A DNA stretch of 53,548 nt, taken from Bacteroidales bacterium (GTDB taxonomy: Bacteria; Bacteroidota; Bacteroidia; Bacteroidales; UBA932). Below are positions 34,351 to 42,311 of the stretch, one piece after another (position 1 is the first letter of the stretch; each line of letters begins with the position of its first letter). A program made the translations under genes and the position numbers. Location of the stretch: NCBI GenBank assembly GCA_024398075.1, contig JAKSJM010000012.1, positions 1-53,548 of the forward strand. Direction: 5' to 3'. The notes under the pieces are model-generated. The model was not told where the DNA came from and ran no database searches. It worked only from the letters and a program-made list of their open reading frames with translations.

Positions 34351-37007
34351 TAGAACTTGAGATTTAGGTTAACGTAAGGAATAGGAACTGCGAAAACGCT
34401 GAGCATGTGGCCCTTCACGCGTCCAAACTCATCGTGGTTGAAGAATACAGAGTACGCATTCTTCCTACCGGTGACATTGTAAACGCCAAATGTAAGGGAG
34501 AAGTGAGCCAGCTGCTTAAGGTAATGTCCAGGCTCGACATTCACAGCCATATCCATTCGGAAATAGTCTGGTATTCTGTAGGCATTTCTACCAGAGAATG
34601 CCATGTAGTACTTGCCATTGATCTGATATCGTCCCACAGGGATGGTAACAGGGCGGCCCGTTGAATAATCCACATTCATGGAGACGCTCACTCGATGAGT
34701 GAACTTATAGTTGCTCACGAGCTTGAAATCATGTGGCTTATCATGGGCAGCGCAGTACCAGTCACCGCCATTGATGGTGTCCACTCCCCTATCTTCCACT
34801 TCCTGAAGCATTGTCCTGGAATAGGTGTATGATAACCATCCATTAAGTTTTCCACTTGGTTTCTTGATCATAAGCTCGGCGCCATACGCCTTGCCACGAG
34901 TCTCCACCAAGACACTCTCGATCTCAGGGTTCATGACTAGCTTCGCACCTGACATGTAATCGATGTAGTGGTACATCTCCTTGTAGTAACCCTCGATAGA
35001 GAAATCCACCTGGCCAAGGGTCCAATACAGGCCAGAAGCGCCCTGCCAGCCTGTCTGTGGACGAAGGTTTGCCGAGCTGAGATGCCAGGTATCCATAGGC
35101 GACACAGAAGTGCTATTCGAAATCATGTGTATACCCTGGCTCATGGAGTTGAATCCAGCCTTGAATGTAAAGTTATCTAAGAATGAATACTTTCCAGAAA
35201 GCCGCACATCAGGATGGAAGTAGAACTTGCCAGGATTCATGGCTAAATAGCCGGAAAGTCTCGTTCCGAAATCGACAGAGATCCTATCTGTCAAGTTCCA
35301 TGTATCACCAAGATAGACAGCTGCATCCAACGCATTCTGCTTGTCAAGAATAATTACGTCGGCGTAAGATTCCTCTGATGCCGGTGTCATTGAGCCTGGT
35401 GCCAGGTCATAGAAAAGAGCATTGACTCCATACGACAAAGTATGGCGTCCATAGATCGACTTCATGTCAAGTTTTCCATAAACCTGCTGTATTGCAGTAG
35501 AGAAGGAGTAAGCTGTATACTGACTATGAGTATCATCAAGTCTATTGCTGAAAGTGTCATAACCGGCAGACAGAGTCATCGTGTGGCGATCCTTGAAATG
35601 ACTCCTCCACTTTATGGCAGCATTGGCATTAGTATAATGGAATGTGGTATCATTGGCAAAAGAGAAACCATCCGAAGAGTAGTAGCCAGATACCTGGAGG
35701 GAGTTTGCGTCATTGAACTTGTGGGTCACGGACGCATTGATATCATTGAAACCGGCCACACCGCCAGAGTAGCTGCTGCTCGCGGGGAGGAGATTCAGCA
35801 TCCAGTTTGAATAAGTGGTACGGCCTCCAAGCACAAATGTGGTCTTGTCCTTCACGATAGGTCCATCCATTTCGAAATGCGAGGTCAGCAAGCCCAAGCC
35901 CAGGCTGCCGCTTATCTTCTTGTTATTGCCTTCCTTGCCTCTTACGTCGAGGACGCTGGAAATGCGTCCGCCATACTCCACCGGGATGGAGCTCTTGTAG
36001 AGCTCGACATCATTGATCACATCAGTATTGAATGACGACAGCAGGCCAAACATGTGGCTAGGGTTGAACACCGTACCGTCGTTGAACAAGATGAGGTTCT
36101 GATCGGTGGCTCCACCTCTGACATTGAATCCTGTAGCAGCCTCGCCGACTGTCTTCACACCAGGCAGAGTAAGCACGACCTTGAGGACATCAGCCTCACC
36201 AAATGCGGTAGGAATGGTCTTCACGACATTCATTCTCACTGTCTCGACACCCATCTTGGCGTCTCTGTGAGCCGAACGGCCGTCAGCTGAGACGACGGCG
36301 CCCTTCAGCGAGGTCACCTTTTCTTTCATCACGACGTCAAGACCACCTTCGCCGTATACCTGAAGGTTCAGCGCCATGTCTTCCATGGAGTAACCGCTGA
36401 AATGGAGGATATTCTCGCCCAATGGAAGCTCCACGCGGTAGAAACCATCAGAGTCAGTAGTGACGAATGCACCTGTCTTGTCGTCATAGACAGCGACTCC
36501 CACAAGAGGCTCTCCAGTCGTGATATCGCGGACATGTCCACGTACAAATGCCTTTCCACTACGTCCTGGAGTCACATCTCCGATCTCGTAGATCTTATTT
36601 CTGAAAGTGACGACCTGATTCTCCTCCTCTCTTAGCTTAGCGAGACCATCATCGGCACGGCGATCGGTGCGTGGGTCGAAGAAGCCCGCCGGCAGATCGA
36701 CGGCGGCGATGCTCTTCCCCTGAAGGACAAACCACTTCCCGTCGAAGCGTGAAACAGTATATCCCTTCGCCTGCAGCTCATCGAGCGCCGCCTTCTCGAA
36801 GCTCTCCTTTGGAGCCTTTACCGTATACGTTGCTACGTCCTCGGCATCTTTGACGAAGTAAACCTGCGAACCGCAATGATGTCGCAGATAACTGACCAAT
36901 GAGTCAGAAGCAACTCTCTTCACTTCTATATCCTGAGCCTGTGCTGACAGCGTGAAGAGCGTCATCAATGACACAAGCCAAATCCATGCTTTACTTCTAC
37001 TTGCCAT
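34350..37007 (-). CDS. TonB-dependent receptor with N-terminal STN-like domain
   Basis: An outer-membrane transporter of 885 aa. In order: signal peptide (ends near SAQAQ), an STN-like secretin/TonB short domain at about 26-95, a carboxypeptidase-regulatory-like beta domain at about 150-230 (VRGHVRDITTGEPLVGVAVYD), a plug at about 245-365 (LPGVKTVGEAATGFNVRGG, VEYGGRISSVLDVRG), and a barrel ending in an aromatic residue (NLKF). An STN domain often means signalling to an anti-sigma factor, but no sigma/anti-sigma pair is in this window. The start overlaps the upstream gene by 11 bases. The ligand is unknown. Confidence 0.88.
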   Translation of the reverse strand: MASRSKAWIWLVSLMTLFTLSAQAQDIEVKRVASDSLVSYLRHHCGSQVYFVKDAEDVATYTVKAPKESFEKAALDELQAKGYTVSRFDGKWFVLQGKSIAAVDLPAGFFDPRTDRRADDGLAKLREEENQVVTFRNKIYEIGDVTPGRSGKAFVRGHVRDITTGEPLVGVAVYDDKTGAFVTTDSDGFYRVELPLGENILHFSGYSMEDMALNLQVYGEGGLDVVMKEKVTSLKGAVVSADGRSAHRDAKMGVETVRMNVVKTIPTAFGEADVLKVVLTLPGVKTVGEAATGFNVRGGATDQNLILFNDGTVFNPSHMFGLLSSFNTDVINDVELYKSSIPVEYGGRISSVLDVRGKEGNNKKISGSLGLGLLTSHFEMDGPIVKDKTTFVLGGRTTYSNWMLNLLPASSSYSGGVAGFNDINASVTHKFNDANSLQVSGYYSSDGFSFANDTTFHYTNANAAIKWRSHFKDRHTMTLSAGYDTFSNRLDDTHSQYTAYSFSTAIQQVYGKLDMKSIYGRHTLSYGVNALFYDLAPGSMTPASEESYADVIILDKQNALDAAVYLGDTWNLTDRISVDFGTRLSGYLAMNPGKFYFHPDVRLSGKYSFLDNFTFKAGFNSMSQGIHMISNSTSVSPMDTWHLSSANLRPQTGWQGASGLYWTLGQVDFSIEGYYKEMYHYIDYMSGAKLVMNPEIESVLVETRGKAYGAELMIKKPSGKLNGWLSYTYSRTMLQEVEDRGVDTINGGDWYCAAHDKPHDFKLVSNYKFTHRVSVSMNVDYSTGRPVTIPVGRYQINGKYYMAFSGRNAYRIPDYFRMDMAVNVEPGHYLKQLAHFSLTFGVYNVTGRKNAYSVFFNHDEFGRVKGHMLSVFAVPIPYVNLNLKF

Positions 37008-37635
37008 AAGCCATCAGTTTCATTGCCTTTCTACGTGAAATCTTCTTCAGCGCCCCATTCTCCATGGTAAAATACTGCGCCCTGAGGTGGAAAAACTTAG
37101 TGTATCCCTCATTATAGTTCGGGTCATGGTAGCCGATCATGCTGCCATTGACATTGTTTGATGAAGAAGACAACACCTTCAAAACGCGATAATACACCTT
37201 GTTGTCGCCGTCTGACAGCACCTGTAAATAGCACGCATCATCAGTAAGACCAAGCGCGGAAGCGTTTATGAATCTATCATTTCCAATGGTAAAGTATGTG
37301 ACATAGTCCTTCGAGACTATCACACTTGGCATACCTGAGGCATACCTGACAAGCAGCTGATGCTCAGAAGCATCTATGTTCATCTGTACACCCGTATAGA
37401 GTTTTCCGTTGTACATGACAGTGCCTTCCTTGAAGTCGGGACTAGTCCAGAAGTATGTTCCATTGTAATGGAGATAAGTGTATGACGTAGCCTGCCTTCC
37501 ACGAAACAGCATGGATTGTTCACGAGCAGCACCGGCATACTCTTCATATTCATGGGATGTTTGTGCTGCAGCGAATTGCGATGACGCCATAAGACACAGA
37601 ACACCTGCTAGAAGTTTGATTAGTACTTGTTTCAT
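36997..37635 (-). CDS. Hypothetical secreted protein, first gene of the TonB-receptor operon (212 aa)
   Basis: The signal peptide is clear (MKQVLIKLLAGVLCLMASS, cleavage near FAAAQ). The mature part is beta-rich with many Tyr residues (TYLHYNGTYFWTSPDF, then YNGKLYTGV) and ends basic (KKISRRKAMKLMAYGK). No family is recognised with certainty. It is read from a good promoter at 37655-37684 and overlaps the receptor start by 11 bases, so it is translationally linked to the receptor operon. A soluble periplasmic partner is possible. Confidence 0.65.
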   Translation of the reverse strand: MKQVLIKLLAGVLCLMASSQFAAAQTSHEYEEYAGAAREQSMLFRGRQATSYTYLHYNGTYFWTSPDFKEGTVMYNGKLYTGVQMNIDASEHQLLVRYASGMPSVIVSKDYVTYFTIGNDRFINASALGLTDDACYLQVLSDGDNKVYYRVLKVLSSSSNNVNGSMIGYHDPNYNEGYTKFFHLRAQYFTMENGALKKISRRKAMKLMAYGK

Positions 37636-37654
37636 TAGGTTTCACAATATCTTT

Positions 37655-37684
37655 CAAATTTACTGCTAATCTTGCAGAATCCAA
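37655..37684 (-). promoter_or_regulatory. Promoter of the TonB-receptor/DUF4249 operon
   Basis: On the minus strand TTG (plus 37682-37684), a 19-base spacer and TAAATTTG (37655-37662) match the Bacteroidota TTG/TAnnTTTG pattern with ideal spacing. The ATG follows 19 bases after the -7 box. Confidence 0.65.
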
Positions 37685-37706
37685 TGGATTTGGTTAACTT
37701 AGTATC

Positions 37707-38522
37707 ATGAATGTACGAAATCTACTACTGACCATCACCGGTATGGTGACATTCAGCGCATGCCAGGTCGAACCTGCGGAGAACAACGATCTCGGCAAAT
37801 ACGGTCTGAACCAGACCGTGAAATCCATTTATGTTGACGCAGATGACGACTATATCAGGTCTTCACACTACGAAGCATTCTTCAACAGATATGGCCAGGT
37901 AGAACAAGTTAGATACCTCGAGTCCGACGGCACCCTCATCATAGACGAGAAGTATTTCTACGACTCTTCACACCACCTCACAAAGGTATGGCCAATAGGC
38001 GCCGACGGACAGGAGACGGGACGATTCGAGTATGAATTCGATGGAGAGTTCATCTCCAAATACACCGCCATCAATATGAACAACCAGGAAATCAAGAGGT
38101 GGGAATACAGCTATGATGGAGAACGAGTGGTAAGGATAGAGTGCTTCGAAGAGAATGAGCTCAGATTTGTGACCACAAACACCTACGATGGCGACACATA
38201 TTTTCAGGTCCTCATGGATGAGCAGGGCGACACCCTGAACATGGGTTATCTGAGGGATCTGGCACCAAACAAGCCCCAGTCTGCCCATTCAGAGGATTTC
38301 AACTTCGATATCGAATATGACGACATGCAGCTGCCAGTAAAGAGCATCGGAACCATGGTAGATTCAAATGGTGCCCTTTACTGGGACGACATCCTGGATG
38401 AGGCTGGGTACGCCACATATGAATACGAATATGACTCAAAAGGCAATTGGACGACCAGAAGGGTCTTCTTCGGAGACGAAAGGTTACCCGGAGAGGTAAT
38501 CACAAGAAAGATTACATACTGA
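37707..38522 (+). CDS. Hypothetical lipoprotein with YD-like repeats (271 aa)
   Basis: A lipoprotein with lipobox Cys19 (VTFSAC) followed by QVEPAEN, an acidic/polar signal for surface export. The body has repeated units rich in Tyr, Asp and Gly, such as YFYDSSHHLTKVW, FEYEFDGEFISKY, WEYSYDGERVVRI and YEYEYDSKGNWTTR, reminiscent of YD/RHS-type beta strands. The function is unknown; RHS-like beta sheets suggest a self-contained secreted scaffold. It is divergent from the receptor operon and closed by a terminator at 38529. Confidence 0.65.
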   Translation: MNVRNLLLTITGMVTFSACQVEPAENNDLGKYGLNQTVKSIYVDADDDYIRSSHYEAFFNRYGQVEQVRYLESDGTLIIDEKYFYDSSHHLTKVWPIGADGQETGRFEYEFDGEFISKYTAINMNNQEIKRWEYSYDGERVVRIECFEENELRFVTTNTYDGDTYFQVLMDEQGDTLNMGYLRDLAPNKPQSAHSEDFNFDIEYDDMQLPVKSIGTMVDSNGALYWDDILDEAGYATYEYEYDSKGNWTTRRVFFGDERLPGEVITRKITY

Positions 38523-38528
38523 TAAATA

Positions 38529-38558
38529 AAGACGGCCCTTCGCAGGAAGGGCCGTCTT
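38529..38558. terminator. Bidirectional terminator
   Basis: AAGACGGCCCTTC pairs perfectly with GAAGGGCCGTCTT around a GCAG loop. It lies 6 bases past one gene and 19 before the stop of the convergent phosphoesterase. Confidence 0.88.
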
Positions 38559-38577
38559 CATCATATAATTCGCTCTA

Positions 38578-40383
38578 CTAGAACTCAGAGTAGTCGGTGG
38601 TAAGCTTATTGACCTTGTAAGTCTTTGTCTTTCCACTTGTTGGGATGGTCTGGGTCGCACGAACTTCCCAGTTTGCTGCCTTGTCAGGTGCTACGCCGCC
38701 ACTTGGCTTGCAGTACCAGAAGTGGCTTGCTGTAGAGTTCGTCCAAGTGTCAGTGGTCTTACCCTTTTCATTGAAATAGTAAGCTACGATAGCCACATTT
38801 GCAGAAGTTCCATTCGCAAGTCTGGTGAAGTCACCCACCTTCTGGCCGTTCTCATAGAGCTCGACCTTCCAGTTTGTGTCATCATCGTCCCAGATCTCTG
38901 CCACGAAACAGCCCTTGGTCACAGCCTTGCACTTAACTGGAAGCACTGAGCTGCCGTTTACAGTCTGTCCTTCATTGTACCAGCTGAGAGCCATGTTCTT
39001 GCTACCTGTATAGACCTGGTTTCCGTCATAGACGCGCATCTGATAGTTCATGTCGCGATCTGTACCCTTGTTTACCCAGTCCTGTACAGATGCGCCACTG
39101 ATGCTGTAGATGTTGTAACCATTAGGAGCACCTGTCACACAAGACTTGCAGGTCCACCATGAACCGCACGCAGCCTGATGTACGTGCTCGTAGATAGGCT
39201 GGCCATTCTTGGTCTTGTAAGAAGTATGGATCCAGTTCTGAGGATAATGGGTATGTCCAATGAGGATGTGAGCCTCCTTGAAAGCAGTCATGGCAGTAAG
39301 GAAGTCAGCATAATGCTTATCCTTGTTGATATTTGCGCCACCACTTGATGAGCCGCCACGGAAAGGAATATGGAGACAGAGGAATACAATCTTGTTCTCC
39401 TTGTCCTTAACCTGTGCAAGGTCATCCTTGAACCAGCTGTACTGCTCATCCGTGAAGCCGCCATCGTAATTCCAGGTCTTTCCATTAGGCTTGGAAGAAG
39501 AAGACAGGGTCTTGACCATGATGTCATCCATCACTACGATATGAGCCTGGCCACGATCAAATGAATAATCTGTAGGTCCAAAGATATCGAAGTACTTCTG
39601 AGTCGCGCGGTAGTCGTTGTCATAACGGTCACCGTTGTCTGCCTCAAGAGAATTATGGTCATGGTTACCGATGCACTGGAAGAATGGCATATATTTGCCA
39701 CCCACCTCAACATTGGCCATTGAGTTTCTGAGCGCGGCCCAAAGGTTTGTGCTGTCGTGAGTGATATCTCCGAGGGTCACTGCATATACATTCTTATATG
39801 AAGTGAGGGTGCTGGTGATATCAGCCACAGTCTCATTCTTGTACCTGCTTACCTCATCATTGTTGTAACACTGAGGATCACCCACTGCTACGAGTGTGAA
39901 GTCTGTTTCAACGGCAGCGAGAGGAGTAAGTGTGAAATCCACACGGTACTTCTTCGATGCCACCATCTTGCTAGGAGAGTAGAAACAAGGGATGTGGTTC
40001 TTGGAGTCGAGATACACCTCGTACTGCGCAGGGGTGGTGTAATACACCTTGCGAGCCTTGGAGTTTCTCTTCATCTGATATACGCCATTCGCATCTGTGA
40101 CAGTATAGCTGTAGCCATCGCTCACAGCGACGCCTGCTATACCCTTGCCTGTCTTTGAGTCCTTGATCAAGCCCGCGAGATTTGTGGTCGCATCAAGGGT
40201 AGTACCATTGATCTCTGTGTCAGAGAGGGTCTCGAGCTTAGGGTCTACGACTTCAGGTTCAGGATCTGGTCCTGGAGGGGTAGGTCCTGGACCTGGATCT
40301 GGTGTAGGCTTATCTCCGCAGGCAACAGCCCCCATGAAGAGGGCTGTCACGCAGAGAATATCAAATAATGATTTTCTGTTCAT
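38578..40383 (-). CDS. Surface lipoprotein calcineurin-like metallophosphoesterase
   Basis: A 601-aa lipoprotein with lipobox Cys22 (GAVAC) and a Pro/Gly linker. N-terminal beta domain at about 60-155 (MetallophosN-like, transthyretin-type), catalytic domain about 163-430, C-terminal beta domain. Metal ligands are D169 in GDPQ, D206 (GDITHD), N240-H241 (GNHDH), H338 and H377/H379 (GHTH). The first motif has Gln where many relatives have His. It probably hydrolyses a phosphomonoester or diester at the cell surface. Third gene of the susC-susD operon, 11 bases after susD. The ATG at 40383 is preferred to a TTG six bases earlier. Confidence 0.85.
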   Translation of the reverse strand: MNRKSLFDILCVTALFMGAVACGDKPTPDPGPGPTPPGPDPEPEVVDPKLETLSDTEINGTTLDATTNLAGLIKDSKTGKGIAGVAVSDGYSYTVTDANGVYQMKRNSKARKVYYTTPAQYEVYLDSKNHIPCFYSPSKMVASKKYRVDFTLTPLAAVETDFTLVAVGDPQCYNNDEVSRYKNETVADITSTLTSYKNVYAVTLGDITHDSTNLWAALRNSMANVEVGGKYMPFFQCIGNHDHNSLEADNGDRYDNDYRATQKYFDIFGPTDYSFDRGQAHIVVMDDIMVKTLSSSSKPNGKTWNYDGGFTDEQYSWFKDDLAQVKDKENKIVFLCLHIPFRGGSSSGGANINKDKHYADFLTAMTAFKEAHILIGHTHYPQNWIHTSYKTKNGQPIYEHVHQAACGSWWTCKSCVTGAPNGYNIYSISGASVQDWVNKGTDRDMNYQMRVYDGNQVYTGSKNMALSWYNEGQTVNGSSVLPVKCKAVTKGCFVAEIWDDDDTNWKVELYENGQKVGDFTRLANGTSANVAIVAYYFNEKGKTTDTWTNSTASHFWYCKPSGGVAPDKAANWEVRATQTIPTSGKTKTYKVNKLTTDYSEF

Positions 40384-40394
40384 TATCAATATGA

Positions 40395-42299
40395 TTAGTT
40401 ATTCCAGGTATCCCATCCCCAGTTCTGACCGAGTGCTGGATTGATGGTGGTATCGGCATTTGCGAGAGGACGGGTGTAGAACCAATCCTTCCACTGGAGG
40501 TTGTAGTAGTAAAGGAGGTAGCCATAGGTACCCTCAGAGAGGCTATAGTTTGCGTCCTTCTTCGCGTTTGATACGCAGTAGTTACCCCAGTTCTTCTCGT
40601 CGTCAGCTGCAGTGTCTGAGTAAGTACCATTTGCATCCTCCTTCTTGCCGTTGAAGGTTACCTTGGTGCCATTGAATACGAGACCATTTGCAGCCTCATC
40701 AGCAGTTACCCAAATACCTACCCAAGAGTTTCTCTCGCTACCACAGATAATCTTGTTACCACGGTCTGCGATTCTCTGACCGCACTTCCAGCGATAAAGA
40801 TCCTGTACACGACGACCCTCGATAGCCATCTCGGTCACACGCTCACGACGACACTCGAGAACTTCCTTTGTAAGGTACTGAGTGTTCTCAGGGTTTTCAT
40901 CGATGGTGTAGTATGCGAGAAGATAAGGATCTGCCTCTGTAGGAGCGTCAGTCTTGGTAAGACCAGCACGCTTACGGATAGCACCGATAGAAGCATCCCA
41001 CCACTCTGCTGCTGGGATACCGAGCTCGGCATTTGCCTCAGCATAGTTAAGGAGTACCTCAGCGTAACGCAAGATAGGAATACAGTTGTCTGCACGGTCG
41101 TACATCCAGTTCTCCTCAGTCTCTACGTTGAACTTGGTCCACCAGTAACCTGAGTTACCAGTAGTACATCTCATAGGCTTAGGAAGAGTTGCACCAGCAA
41201 GTGAAGTATAGGTAGTTCCCTCGTGCTGAACAGTCTTGCAAAGACGTGGGTCACGGCCTACGAGTTCCTCCTTGATAGACATGCGGCCAAGGTTGTTAAG
41301 ATCTGTGGTCACTGAGTTACCATCCTTGTCAAGGAACATGAGGATGAATGGCTTGGTAGGAGCATTCTTCTGAGAACCGGTCTGTGAGTTGAAGTCATGG
41401 GTGATCTCGTTAAGAATGTTGAAATCACCTGCCTGATACTCAGCGTACCAGATAACCTCAGGGTTAGTCTTGATCTCCTGGAACTTGCTGAGGAAGCAAG
41501 AAGAGAACTCAGGCGCGAGGTGGAACTGTCCTGCATCCATCATCTCCTTAGATACCTTGATACACTCTCTGAGGAGCTCGTCGCTGCTCTCGAATTTGTT
41601 GTTCCAAGGCTGGTTTGTAGCAGGGTTGGTGGTATGATACTTACGATAGGTACCCTCCTGGAGGCAGATACGGCTCTTGTAAGCCATAGCAACCCACTTG
41701 TTGATTCTATTTGCGTAAGCAGATACGTCACCTGACATGTTCTCGCAAGCATAGTTAAGATCCTCAAGGATGTTGTGGAATACCTCTTCACGATCAGTTC
41801 TAGGTGCATAGAGAGTAAGGGAATCATCCACATCAACGATATGGTCTACCCAAGGAATATCACTGTAGCTCTGAAGCTTAGCCTGGTGGAAATACGCTCT
41901 CCAGAAACGGCCAACTCCCTGATAGTGCTTCCAAACGTCCTCAGATACATTGTCCTTTGCACGATCCATGTTTGTGATAAGGATGTTAGCACGTCTAACG
42001 TTTGTCCAGCTCCATCCGCTGACCTTTGAGATACCATAGGTAGCGCTTACCTTATAGATATCTGTAGATGACCATGAGCTACCCATATCTGAGTAAGCAT
42101 CGCCACCAGCGATGTCCCATGCGCCTGGACGATATGACTGAAGCATACCGTTTGCATAGATCTCAAGCTCAGTCTCATTGGAGAAGAAAGTCTCAGCAGA
42201 AACCTCATCAAGAGGCTCAGCAGTGAGGAATTTTTCGCAAGATGCCATAGAAAGCACCGCTGCGGCTCCAAGAAGGAATTTTATAAAGTTGTATTTCAT
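40395..42299 (-). CDS. SusD-like surface substrate-binding lipoprotein
   Basis: A 634-aa RagB/SusD-family protein. Lipobox Cys21 (LSMASC) is followed by EKFL. The N-terminal part is helical with TPR-like units (ETFFSNETELEIYANGML). Family hallmarks include FWRAYFHQAKLQSYSDIPWVD, RKRAGLTKTD and RRERVTEMAIEGRRVQDLYRWK. It caps the SusC barrel and captures the substrate. It is 12 bases behind susC. The ligand is unknown; no glycoside hydrolase is next to it. Confidence 0.94.
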   Translation of the reverse strand: MKYNFIKFLLGAAAVLSMASCEKFLTAEPLDEVSAETFFSNETELEIYANGMLQSYRPGAWDIAGGDAYSDMGSSWSSTDIYKVSATYGISKVSGWSWTNVRRANILITNMDRAKDNVSEDVWKHYQGVGRFWRAYFHQAKLQSYSDIPWVDHIVDVDDSLTLYAPRTDREEVFHNILEDLNYACENMSGDVSAYANRINKWVAMAYKSRICLQEGTYRKYHTTNPATNQPWNNKFESSDELLRECIKVSKEMMDAGQFHLAPEFSSCFLSKFQEIKTNPEVIWYAEYQAGDFNILNEITHDFNSQTGSQKNAPTKPFILMFLDKDGNSVTTDLNNLGRMSIKEELVGRDPRLCKTVQHEGTTYTSLAGATLPKPMRCTTGNSGYWWTKFNVETEENWMYDRADNCIPILRYAEVLLNYAEANAELGIPAAEWWDASIGAIRKRAGLTKTDAPTEADPYLLAYYTIDENPENTQYLTKEVLECRRERVTEMAIEGRRVQDLYRWKCGQRIADRGNKIICGSERNSWVGIWVTADEAANGLVFNGTKVTFNGKKEDANGTYSDTAADDEKNWGNYCVSNAKKDANYSLSEGTYGYLLYYYNLQWKDWFYTRPLANADTTINPALGQNWGWDTWNN

Positions 42300-42311
42300 A
42301 TTCGTACCTGA

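Noticed and set aside
37672-37702. Promoter TTG-N20-TAACTTAG for the lipoprotein at 37707
   Set aside because: The -7 box has a mismatch at a key base and ends 4 bases before the ATG, leaving no room for a normal start site.
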